Of a DNA stretch of 64,000 nt, positions 19,886-30,581 are shown piece after piece. Below the pieces are notes generated by a model that was given only the letters and a program-made list of their open reading frames with translations, ran no database searches and was not told the DNA's origin. The stretch lies in the NCBI GenBank assembly GCA_022495995.1, contig JAFEMH010001239.1, positions 310,001 through 374,000 on the forward strand, in the 5' to 3' direction. The number at the start of each line of letters is the position of its first letter. Positions within the stretch are counted from its first letter, which is position 1. A program made the translations under genes and the position numbers. Origin of the DNA: Adenophora triphylla var. japonica. Taxonomy: Eukaryota; Streptophyta; Magnoliopsida; Asterales; Campanulaceae.

Positions 19886-21369
19886 CTAAGCTTTTTCTAA
19901 AAAAAAATGATATTTGGTATATTGGTGGAAACCATTAAACTTCCCGTTATCGCCTCCTAACACGAGTCGGGGATAAATTGTGGTTTAACAATCCACGTAC
20001 CGGTATCATCGTTTTCAAAAAAAAAAAGAAAAAGCTTTCGAGGGTCAAGCTTCCGTCCCGACATTTGAAAATCCTTTGTTTTGTGTGTGTTGATTTTTTT
20101 ACATTTTCGTGTTTGTTTTGGCCGCCTCGGAAAAAGTCAAAATTTTGACTGTCGGAATAATGTCCCTAACTGTCGAAATTTTTGTGATTATGTGCTTGTG
20201 TGCTCATTTCATTTCAAAAAAAAAAAAGATTTTCAAAAAAAAAAATTTCAAAAAAAAAAGAGAAAATTTCCAAAAAAAAATCATGCATCATGCTTTTTAA
20301 GACACATAAAAAAAAAATTCTATTTTACTCAGAAAAAGAAGATAGACTGCTTGCACACTACGCGCACGTTGACCGTACACTGCACACTACGTCCTTAACC
20401 CGGGGAAATCCTTGTCGCGGTCCGTTTGGTCTTATTACGCCTCTCGGATGAGCACAGGACTACCCAAACATCCCATGGAGCCTCGTGTCGACCATGCACT
20501 TGTCCGTGACACACTTTGTCCGAGACCCGGTTGGTTTTTAGTCCGGGTCCGTGTCATGCCCCGTCCGTGTATAGACCTTTCCTTTCAAGCCTTTGTCGGC
20601 ATACCGACTCAATATCTTTCGGGACCCTAATCGCCGAAGTTCTCGCCGGTTTTCCGCCGCAGACTTTGACCAAGATATTGACCGGCGCCTTGACTTCGGC
20701 TCTGACTGGCACAAATTATACACTGACTCCCAGTATTGACACTGAGTCATCAAGGATTAATGAATATTCCATGCCTAATTACGGCTTAAAGGACGACAAG
20801 TCAAGATCAATTGTGGACGCTTATCAGTCCAAATCATGCCGACCTTTCGTCGAGCCCTCGAACATGATCTTGACTTTTCACGTCAGCTTTGTCCGTAATT
20901 TACATCGAATGCTCGTTAAGACTCGATTACCCGCCAGACTTTTAGGATCGTTTTTCTTTCGGTCGGTGGGACCCGCTTGCTCTATGTAACCTCGCCCGGG
21001 CCGCCCACCCCGGGAGGTCGAAATACTGTGGAATACGAGGGGCTTATAGACGTAGTGACGGGGCCCACCGATCCAGAATCGAGTAGTTTGCAAAAAAAAA
21101 AAAAGGAGCAATCTTTTCCAACCGATTAGGTTAATAAAACGTGTTTTAAGTAAACATGAACAAATAATTGCATGTCGCACGAGCCTCGAGCCCAAACACC
21201 TACCCACCTTCAATTCCCGCCATCTCGAACCCTCGTGTCTTTCCCCGCAGCCTCCGCACAAAGCTTGGTTTCGGGCACCGGGTCACCGTTTGATCAGTTG
21301 GGAAGAGTCAAGCGCATCGTCGCCTTCGTCGTTTGTTTCAACTCCGGGTTTCGTAATGTCTCGCATCAC
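19886..21369 (+). other. Leader of element C
   Basis: Long non-coding leader with A-rich runs (20215-20320 and 21090-21105). No convincing coding homology. Short frames here change phase repeatedly. Confidence 0.6.
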
Positions 21370-23280
21370 TCGGTAACGATGGGGACAACGTCACTCCGCC
21401 TCCCGGGACTCCTCGCATGTAACAAAGCAATGGAATCCGCTAGCGTAACGTATGAGAGTGCGACAGAAGCACACTCGAATAGCCTTATCGAGGCTATTAA
21501 GAGCCATGGTCTCGCCGCCGCCTCAACCCAGATGGCACCTTCACCGTGGAAGAAGAGGGAAGACCTCAACCCCACTCTTGGTCACCCGACTACTCCAGAT
21601 GCCACCACCGGCCTCCCACGGTACTACCACTCGTAATCCATGCTTCGGCCTCGGGTCGCCCACCTCCCAAATGCACCACCTGATCCCCGCAGCCTCGACG
21701 AGACGAGCCAATTCCCGCCCTCAGCTGGGACAAAATCGCACGGAATATCTTCTCATGCTTGGGCTACCCCGAATGCCACAAAGAAATGGGGATCCCACCT
21801 CGCCGGGACCAATCAATCCGACCTTCACAAAGAATAGCTTTGGGATACCACCCCGCTTTGGTTCGGCAACAATCAGGAGTCCCACCTCGAATGGTACTAG
21901 CTCACCAAGCTCCTCACACAGCTCTCACAAATCCATTTCTCACTCGACTTCTATGGGTTATCAAGCCTCCATCCCGGTGTCATTCGAATCACCAGACCGC
22001 AGATCCCCTCGGTTACACACCTTCGCCACAGCAGCCATGCATTCAACAATCCAGACAAGAAATTTCACACTCAAGCCTACTTACGGGCATCACTCCGAAA
22101 TCCGAGCTATCCGGCTACCTCAGTCCGCTCTCGCCTTCCCCGCTAATGGAAAGCCAACAAAGAAGCCGGGTTTTATCCTTTGCCCAAGCTCCTACCTACA
22201 CTCCCTGTGGTAATTTGGGCCAAGGACGTGTTTTCACCTATGCCCCGGAATATGGTATCCCTTCCACCAATGTGCCGCCAGCTGGTAACTCCTCTCTTCA
22301 GCTCGGGCCACTGGTTTGAACGCTATGGCTCCACCTTTCGATCCCCAATTGGCTTGGTTTATGGAGCAACACAAGGAAATGAAAGCACAGATTGCTGAAT
22401 TGACCGCCAAAAAGAACACCGCTCTTCGGCCTACGTATCCCGACTCGATTGTCCCCCGCCTCACAAGTTTGTGATGCCCACTCCTGGAATTGTTTGACGG
22501 GAGTGCATGCCCTAAAACTCACTTGGACACCTATACTTTGGCAATGAAGGCTAAGGGATGCACAAACCAAAGCTGGGCCGATTACTTTAGTCTCTCTTTG
22601 AAGTCGTGGGCTTTGAAATGGTTTTTCCGATCATACTAAGCTAGGCTACTTGGGAACAGATCACCCGTACTTTCACGGATAAGTATAAAGCCAACTTGGA
22701 ATGGGAGACAAATAGAGTTGACTCGCAAACAACGATGCAACGCCCTAATGAGAATATTGGGGATTTCTATAAGAGGTGGAACTTAAAGCTCAAAGAAATG
22801 GCCATTCCTCCCTCTCGACGAGGAGCGCTTAGACATCTTTCGCCATGCTTGAAGCCGCATTTGAGAGCTTCCTCGCCACTTCCCTACGCCGACTTGCGTG
22901 CAATGGTTAATTCCGGCTAAGTTTGAAAAGGCTTACAATCATGCCACTCGACCGTCGCACTCGCCTACGGATATCGGGCTCCTCCCTCCAAAACTACTCT
23001 CACTTTCGCTAAAGGCAAAGAGGCGACGGCTACGCTGGACAGATCAGAATAATGCCACTTCCTTTGTTCCCAAGAAGCCCGATGCATCCAGATCCCGCTC
23101 CAAGACTTGAGAAACTTTGGGATGCCTTTGAGTGATATCTTCAGAGGTTTGGTGAGAGAAGGTTTGCTCCGGCCTTTGGAAAATTATCACCTAGAAACCC
23201 CAACGCTCCTTCGATACCTCCAAGCATTGTGCCTTTCATCGCACTCATGGGCACCTGACGGATGATTGCGTCCCCGAAAA
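21370..23280 (+). pseudogene. gag: Gag of element C, heavily decayed
   Basis: The Gag core is recognisable in pieces. They are MAPPFDPQLAWFMEQHKEMK (22325), LFDGSACPKTHLDTYTLAMK (about 22490), LKSWALKWF (about 22600), ATWEQITRTFTDKYKANLEW and NENIGDFYKRWNLKLKEMA (22640-22800). A zinc-knuckle-like HCAFHRTHGHLTDDC (about 23228) has the Cys-His-His-Cys spacing seen in Tat Gags. Stops and frame changes occur throughout. Upstream, 21370-22320 is a Pro/Ser/Thr-rich stretch that would fit a Gag N-terminal region. No pol follows, so any mobility would need another element's proteins. Confidence 0.8.
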
Positions 23281-24290
23281 AAGGCCATCCAAGGGTTGAT
23301 TGAGCAAGGGAGGTTAGAGATGCCTCGAAGGACCTAATACTATCAATAACCCGCTCCCTAACAACATGAGTGTCAACATGATCGAAGTTTGGTGGTTCAA
23401 GCCTTCATGGGCACAATGGAGTTTGACTCGCCCCTTTGCAAGGTCAATGAACCACTATCGCAGTAATGAAGATGGTTGGATTGAGCAAAAAGTTGCCAAG
23501 GAAATCCCGATGGAAAGGTCTCGCAATAGCTCCCGTCTCCAAATAAGCCGAAGAATAGATGCATGGTTCAACAAAGAAGAGCGGCTAGACTCGGGGCTAC
23601 CTATCTTTAAAATAGTCTTTTGAATCAACCTTCGTAGGTTCTAGTACTTTTCTTTCACCTAAGTCCTTCCCCGGACATTTTGTCGTTGTAGTCCATTTTG
23701 GACATAGTGGTTAAGTGTCTAATTTTTAATATAAGTCTTTTTTCTTTTCTTGCTAGACTCGAGACATCACTTCGCGCACCCACGTTACACTTAATTGAAA
23801 TGGTTTTATCCAAAATGATCACTTGTGCCGCTCAACCACTAATTCTTCGAAAATGATTAATATTTAAACTAATCTGAGTGAGAAAATCAATTGATATCCT
23901 TCCCAAATTGGGGCTTACCAACTCCCCATCTTGCATCTCATATGCTCACATCCCTTTCATCATCATCATCTCGTTGCTCGATGAATTTGCATGGATCTTT
24001 TCTCATATAAAGCTTAAGCAAGCAATGAAGACTTAATCTCGTTTAGGTCATCCAAGAGGGATTGCTGAAACCTTTCACCCATAGGAAAGCCATTACCTCA
24101 CCCTTACTAAACACTACCCTCTCATTTCAAGATCGGCGTGTTTTGAAACCCATTAGCCATCATTTTTGCTCCATACCGAGAGAAAGTCCAAGCGAGCCCG
24201 AGAAGTTAGCTTCGAGAATCTGGTGATGCGCAAATTATTTCAAGCCATGAAGGAAGGACAAAGATAATCCTCAACTCCTCGTGAAGCTTT
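23281..24290 (+). other. Post-gag region of element C
   Basis: A short frame (23366-23623) and non-coding sequence. No protease or RT motif is found, so pol is deleted rather than merely frameshifted. Confidence 0.55.
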
Positions 24291-24298
24291 CCAAGTCA

Positions 24299-24388
24299 AA
24301 AAAAAAAAAAAAAAAAAAAAAAAAACAAAAAAAAAAAAAAAAAAAAAAACAAAAAAAAAAAAAAAAAAAAAAGAAACAAAAAAAAAAG
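24299..24388 (+). repeat. Poly(A)-rich tract in element C
   Basis: About 90 bases of A broken by single C or G. The tract length may be unreliable in an assembly. Long lysine or phenylalanine frames through it are artefacts. Confidence 0.9.
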
Positions 24389-24597
24389 AAGGATTTTAAA
24401 ATCCTCACAATCTCGGATATAATTCCAAGCTCCTCAGAAGCCTTCCAAAAAAAAAAAAAAGAAGAAGAACTCAAAAGTCCCCGACATCTCAAGAAGCTCT
24501 CCAATGATCAAAAAGGAGCCCGAATTCTCGCAAGATCGCAAAAAGTTGTCCGCAGCTCTGACTTCCTCTTATCATTACCTTAAACCAATCCCAAGCC

Positions 24598-24788
24598 ATC
24601 CTCTCAATTTTAGAGGATACTCCCATCACCATTACCCTTGCCCTTGGCCAAGTCAAAATCCGACCTCTCATTCTTGGAGGCAATCAATCTTCCTCGCCAT
24701 AGATTTCCCAAACACATCCCCGCGAGCCAACCTCTCATCTTTAGAGGTTCGCCGCAAAGGCCTAGCCGACCTCTCATCTCAAGAGGTC
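24598..24788 (+). repeat. Array of four 21-nt hairpins in the 3' region of element C
   Basis: Hairpins are at 24598-24618, 24662-24682, 24729-24749 and 24768-24788. Stems are ATCCTCT/AGAGGAT, AACCTCT/AGAGGTT and GACCTCT/AGAGGTC in copies 1, 3 and 4, each with a 7-nt loop starting CA. Copy 2 is weaker (5 bp including a G-T). Bases differ between copies but pairing is kept. Confidence 0.75.
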
Positions 24789-26609
24789 ATAATCTCCCAA
24801 ATCACCCGATAGCCGATCGAAGCCCGGAAACCCAACTACAGCCCCTACCTGGGATAGCAGCTTTCATTCTAATATCCTCGATGTCGATCAAATTAATGCT
24901 TCATTGCTTGCTTAAATTGGAATCTAATCCATTTTGGTTCAAAATTACCAATCAAAGATTGTGCAAATTCAACCCTTCCCTTCATGTGAGCATATTTCAT
25001 TTCTCCTCACAAACACTTGCCGTGGATGTCCCATCGGGCTTCGCATCCGTGTCTTTCATGGACACTCTAAGGGGATATGTTATTCAATCCTCCAAATCCT
25101 CAAAATCCCCAAAGGTCCTCGACCCTCGAATTTCAACATCCATTCTCTTTTCATTCGGGATAGGCCCGAACTACGGCGACCCGAGCTCTTCATAATGGAG
25201 GGAACGTAGGCAACCGTAAATGGTCCGGTCGAAAACACAAACAAATCTCAAAAAAAAAAAAAAAAATCCGGTCTCATCAAGGATCGTCCCTATACACTTT
25301 CCGCCCTTCCAAGCTTGATTTTCGATATCGCTGGTTTTCTCCTCGTGATTAATCAAAATATTTGTTCATATCAGATTTAGGGGTTGAATAACCCAAACAT
25401 TAACAAAGGGTTTTAAGAAGCTTTGTGATCATCATGAATAAGACAAGTTTTCAAGTGTCTTGACAAGTCTTCTCTCTCTCCATCATAGGGAAATAGAGCC
25501 AAACACTGTCTTTCGGTCAGCAGGGGCTTCCATACACTTTTTCACACCTTGTGATGCTTATACTCTCCCAAAAGAGTCAAACCCAAAAGCGAGAGTGTCA
25601 TACACAAATTCGGGAGACATTCCCATCTTTCAAAAGATATGCCCCCGCACGTAAACATTTCGAAGTCTTGTCCAAGAATCGGTCGACTAAGGTCCGAAAA
25701 GACGGGTTCCCCTCCGTAAGACTACTCGAATTTCTTCATGCCGGGGCTTGCTAAGCGGTTCTCCTGTGTTCTCCCGTAGCAGCCTCTTCAAGCCGGGGCT
25801 TATATAGTCATCTGGGTCCACGCTGGGTTCTTCACCACGAGATAGACTCGCCAAATCGCTTCTTCAAAATCTGACTTTGCCTACTCAGATCCGGCTTTGT
25901 CAAGATGGTCTTTGGACCCGAATTTTATCAAGTCGCAAGAAAGAATTTCATTCGTAACTTGGTACACGGCAGCCTTCCCGTAGCATCGGAATTCAAGATC
26001 AGGGTTTCTCCCGGCATTAGCAATTCCATCAAATCATTCTCCGGACAAGGTTTCGGCCAAGGTCACAGCTCATCCAAATGAAAGAAGCTTCACTCGTATC
26101 AACGTTCCCTAGAGCCTGTCAGCATCAGCTTCAAATGACCAAGATTGAGAGAGAAAATTCCAATCAAGACCCGGGATCCGAATCCAATCTCATCAAAATT
26201 GAGATCCATGTGATACTGCTGACAAAACCTCACCAACAACCGCTGTTTAAATCGCGATCAAGGGTTCTCATCCCCCACATGCTCAAAATCTGTTCCAAAC
26301 AGTCTCCAGACACATACATAACCATGCATCCCCACAAAAATCTCCCAAGGGCTCATGTAGCATGCACAAAACTTGAATCAATAGGAAAAATCCTAAATGA
26401 ATTGAAGATCATAAATCATAATTTCCCTGTCAAAAGCTTAGGCTAGGTGCAGCTTCGAAAGCAAGTAAATGCATCATCTCGCGAACATATGCAGTGATAC
26501 TCTCACAATCATTTTTGACTCTATGCATGCATCATCATGAATGTCATATATGCATCTTCCTCTTCACTAACGAATGCAGGAATTCAAACGTGAAATCAAA
26601 TCCCCCTTT

Positions 26610-26785
26610 TCGGCAAGGATGATCTTCACCAAAGTCGACCTCCAATATCCACAAACGGATGAAGACAGCCTCCAAGATCTACAAGCTTGGCAAAGACAAG
26701 CTCCGCTGGCTCGCAACTTGCTAAAGACGACCTCCAATGTCCACAAATGGATGAAAACAAATTTCCCCAATGAAGACCACCTCCA
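26610..26785 (+). repeat. Degenerate CTCCAA-TCCACAAA-GGATGAA repeats in element C
   Basis: Two clear copies (26637-26668 and 26729-26756) of a block reading GACCTCCAATRTCCACAAA then GGATGAA, with weaker copies between. It precedes the 33-bp array. Confidence 0.55.
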
Positions 26786-26790
26786 GTTTC

Positions 26791-27084
26791 ACAATTCGGC
26801 CGTAGACGCCAAGTTCTCAAATACAATTCGGCCGAGACGCCAAGTTCTCAAATACAAATCGGCCGTGACGCCAAGTTCTCAAATGCAAATCAAATGCCGC
26901 CGGTCGAGACGCCAAGTTCTCACATACAAATCGGCCGAGACGCCAAGTTCTCCAATACAAATCGGTCGGTGACGCCAAATTCTCAAATACAAATCGGCCG
27001 AGACGCCAAGTTCTCCAAGGCGAAGGTCGAGACGCCAAGCTCTCCAATACAATGCGGCCGAGACACCAAGTTCTCAAAAGCAAG
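26791..27084 (+). repeat. Tandem array 1 of element C, about 33-bp unit
   Basis: About nine or ten copies of a unit built on TCGGCCGAGACGCCAAGTTC followed by TCAAATACAAA. Lengths vary because of small deletions. Each full unit holds the palindrome TCGGCCGA. Confidence 0.9.
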
Positions 27085-27356
27085 AAGTCCCAATGTGAAT
27101 ACAAGCTCAACCACCTCTACAAGGTTGACGATCACCAAAGAAGATGCGCACTCAACCAAACTCCTCCTTCAGGTCAAAATGCTTCCAAAGACAAAGAAAT
27201 CGTCGCCAGAAACCGTCCCACAAACAAAGAACTTAACAACTCTTCATCAACATCGCCGTAGCCTCACCCTTCCTAAGCAACTACATGTAAGCACAAAGAC
27301 AGTATGAAAGCATATCTTAGTCAACTACTTTTCTAAAAGAACATTATCATCGATCA

Positions 27357-27935
27357 TGTAGGGCGACTTCCCAAAACAGCCAAAAACTTAGGGTGACTTC
27401 CCAAAACAAGCCGATCATGGGGTGACTTCCCAAAAACAGTCAGATCATAGGGTGACTTCCCCAAAATAGTCAGATTATAGGGTGACTTCCCAAAAATAGT
27501 CAAACCATAGGGCGACTTCCCAAAAATAGTCAGATCATAGGGCGACTTCCCAAAAATAGTCAAACCATAGGGCGACTTCCCAAAAATAGTCAGATCATAG
27601 GGTGACTTCCCAAAAATAGTCAAACCATAGGGCGACTTCCCAAAAATAGTCAAACCATAGGGCGACTTCCCAAAAATAGTCGATCATAGGTGACTTCCCA
27701 AAAATAGTCAAACCATAGGGCGACTTCCCAAAAATAGTCAAACCATGTGGCGACTTCCCAAAATAGTCGATCATGTGCGACTTCCCAAAAATAGTCAAAC
27801 CATGTGGCGACCTCCCAAAAATAGTCGATCATAGGGCAACTTCCCTTAAAATAGTCAATCCCCTGTGACTCCAACACAAATAATCCTCTAGACGACTTCC
27901 TAAAATAGTCAATCCTGGGCGACCCCAGATATACC
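27357..27935 (+). repeat. Tandem array 2 of element C, 30-bp unit with 60-bp higher order
   Basis: About 20 copies of a unit with GGGCGACTTCCCAAAAATAG. Many neighbours alternate between TCAAACCATA and TCAGATCATA endings, giving a 60-bp dimer. The last four copies are strongly diverged. The unit length is a multiple of three, so the minus strand stays open by chance. Confidence 0.93.
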
Positions 27936-27989
27936 AATCCTTGGTCCACCCACTTGACCGACATTGATCACCTTTCTTCCCGATGGTTC

Positions 27990-29262
27990 TCGTAAGACCG
28001 AGTGCCCCGAGAAAGATAACGAAATCTCGTATCTTTCATCAAAATCACCCCCGGCAGTAAAACGTAAGACCGAGTGCCCCGAGAAAGATAACGAAATCTC
28101 GTATCTTTCATCAAAATCACCCCCGGCAGTCAAACGTAAGACCGAGTGACCCGAGAAAGATAACGGATCCCGTATCTTTTATCAAAATTACCCCTATAGC
28201 CAAACGTAAGACCGAGTGCCCCGAGAAAGATAACGGATCCCGTATCTTTCATCAAAAATTACCCCCGGCAGTCAAACGTAAGACCGAGTGCCCCGAGAAA
28301 GATAAAGAGATCCCGTATCTTTCATCAAAATCCTTCCCTAGCAAACGTAGCAGGCGAGTGCCCCGAGAAAGATAACGAAATCTCGTATCTTTCATCAAAA
28401 TCACCCCCTAGCAAAAAACGTAAGACCGAGCCCCCGAGAAAGATAACGGATCCCATATCTTTCATCAAAATCCTTCCCTAAAGAAACGTAAGACCGAGTG
28501 CCAGCCAGATAACGAAATCTCGTATCTTTCATCAAAATCACCCCTAAAAAAGCGTAAGACCGAGGCCCGAGAAAGATAAATCTCAGATCTTCATCAAAAT
28601 CACCCCTAGCCAAACGTAAGCACTAAGTGTTGCCGAGAAAAGATAACGGATCCCGTATCTTTCATCAAAAATTACCCCCTATAGCCAAACGTAAGACCGA
28701 GTGCCCGAGAAAAGATAACTGATCCCGTATCTTTCATCAAAAATTACCCCTAAGAAACGTAAGACCAAGTGCCCCGAGAAAGATAACGAGATCCCGTATC
28801 TTTCATCAAAATTGCCTCTAAGAAACGTAAGACCGAAAGTGCCCCGAGAAAGATAACGAGATCCCGTGATCTTTCATCAAAATTACCCCTAGCCAAACGT
28901 AAGACCAGAGTGCCCGAGAAAGATAACGATCCCGTATCTTCATCAAAATTACCCCCAAGCAACGCAAAGGACCGTGCTCCCGAGAAAGATAACGAGATCC
29001 CGTATCTTTCATCAAAATCTTCCCTAAGTAGCCAAACGTAAGACCGATAGTGCCGAGAAAGATAACGGATCCCGTATCTTTCATCAAAAATTACCCCTAA
29101 GCCAAACGTAAGACCGAGTGCCCCGAGAAAGATAACGAGATCCCGTATCTTTCATCAAAATCTTCCCTAAGCAAAGAAACGTAAGACCGATCTCCTCGAG
29201 AAAGATAACGAGATCCCGTATCTTTCATCAAAATCATCCAACGCAGCCAAACGTAAGACCGA
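27990..29262 (+). repeat. Tandem array 3 of element C, about 72-bp hairpin-bearing unit
   Basis: About 18 copies of a unit starting CGTAAGACCGAGTGCCCCGA. Each has GAAAGATA, about 11 bases, then TATCTTTC, an 8-bp perfect stem extendable by CG/CG across one bulged A. Linkers of the type TCATCAAAATCACCCC separate the hairpins. The first two units are nearly identical; later ones carry scattered small deletions. Confidence 0.93.
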
Positions 29263-29364
29263 TTTCCCGCATCGAATACGTCCAATTTTTTCCCCAAAGA
29301 AAGGCTAACGAAATCCCCAAAGAAAGCTAACTAATCCCAAAAGCCGCCGAGATCTCGAGTAGTA

Positions 29365-30500
29365 CTCGAACTACGAAAGGGCTTCGATTCCCACTAGGGA
29401 TACGTAGGTAGCCTATCATTAGGTCCAACCTCGACCAAAACGGTCACCCTCTCCTTCGGCAAGCAGCGTACGAAGTCCACCGAAAGGCCATTCCAAATTA
29501 AGGATCGAGGCACCTAAAAAGCCATCTCCAAGGTCCGAGGCACCTAAAAGCCATCTTCAAGGTTCGAGGCACCTAAAACGCCATCTCCAAGGTCCGAGGC
29601 ACCTAAAAAGCCATCTCCGTGGTCCGAGGCACCTAAAACGCCATCATCAAGGTCCGAGGAACAAAACGCCATCTCCAAGTTGAGGCACCTAAGACGCTAT
29701 CACTAGAAAGCGATAAATCGCAATCATCCCCGTCGACCGAAAATGGTCATTCCTATCCCCAGCAGAAGCGGATAGCCATCGACCAAAATGGTCATCTCTT
29801 ATCCCCAACAGAAGTTTCTTTCCAAAGAAACGATCGTAGAACTCGCTCATCAGTTCGAGGCACCTAAAACGCCATCATCTCCAGGTGGTCAAAGACTCGA
29901 ACTACGAAAGGGCTTCGATTCCCACTAGGGATACGTAGGTAGCCTATCATTAGGTCCACTCTCGACCAAAACGGTCACCCTTTCCTTCGGCAGCCACAAA
30001 GTCCAAGGCCATTTCAAATTAAGGTCCGAGGCGCCTAAAAGCCATCATCATCAAGGTCCGAGGCGCCTAAAAAGCCATCTTCAAGGTTCGAGGCACCTAA
30101 AACGCCATCTTCAAGGTTCAAGGCACCTAAAACGCCATCTCCAAGGTCCGAGGCACCTAAAACGCCATCTCCAAGGTCCGAGGCACCTAAAACGCCATCT
30201 CCAAGGTTTGAGGCACCTAAGACACTATCAGTAGAAAGCGATAAAGCGCAATCATCCCCAGCAGAGACCGAAAATGGTCATTCCTATCCCCACAGAGCGG
30301 ATACCCATCCCGAGACCAAAAATGGTCATCTCTTATCCCCACAGAAGTTTCTTTCCAAAGAAACGATCGTAGAACTCGCTCACCGTGTTCGAGGCACCTA
30401 AAACGCCATCATCTCCAGTGGTCAAAACCCGAACTACGGCGGCTTGATTCCCATTCGGGATACGTAGGTAGCCTATCGCTAGGTTCGCCCACCCGATCAC
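29365..30500 (+). repeat. Tandem array 4 of element C: 30-bp repeats inside about 530-bp units
   Basis: Two large units (about 29365-29890 and 29891-30425) and the start of a third share the same order of blocks. The order is GAACTACGAAAGGGCTTCGA, GGGATACGTAGGTAGCC, an 'accaaaacggtcaccct' block, several copies of GGTCCGAGGCACCTAAAACG, then AAAATGGTCAT and GAAACGATCGTAGAACTCGC. The 30-bp subrepeat occurs 5-7 times per unit. A diverged GATACGTAGG-like block is also at 25155-25210. Confidence 0.9.
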
Positions 30501-30581
30501 TCGATCATCCTCGCCAAATATGGAGCCTTACTCTTATCGACGACCCCGCTTCCTTCGAAAGCGCCGTCGCCGAGGGGCTAC

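Noticed and set aside
21452..22319. Overlapping long plus frames in element C upstream of gag core
   Set aside because: Three overlapping frames in GC-richer DNA; at most one can be the Gag N-terminus and none shows a clear domain by itself.
24271..24583. Lys-rich and Phe-rich frames
   Set aside because: Created by the poly(A) tract on either strand.
26574..26972. 132-residue frame reading into array 1
   Set aside because: It spans degenerate repeats and has no motif.
26791..27935. CRISPR-like spaced repeats
   Set aside because: Units are contiguous, no unique spacers, plant nuclear context and no cas genes; these are retroelement tandem arrays.
27354..27964. Long minus-strand frames with a repeated FGKSPYGLTI-type peptide
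   Set aside because: They arise because array 2 has a 30-bp unit, a multiple of three; the frame is lost wherever a unit lost a base.
28401..29297. Minus-strand frames across array 3
   Set aside because: Shadows of the 72-bp tandem repeat, broken by each small deletion; no known domain.
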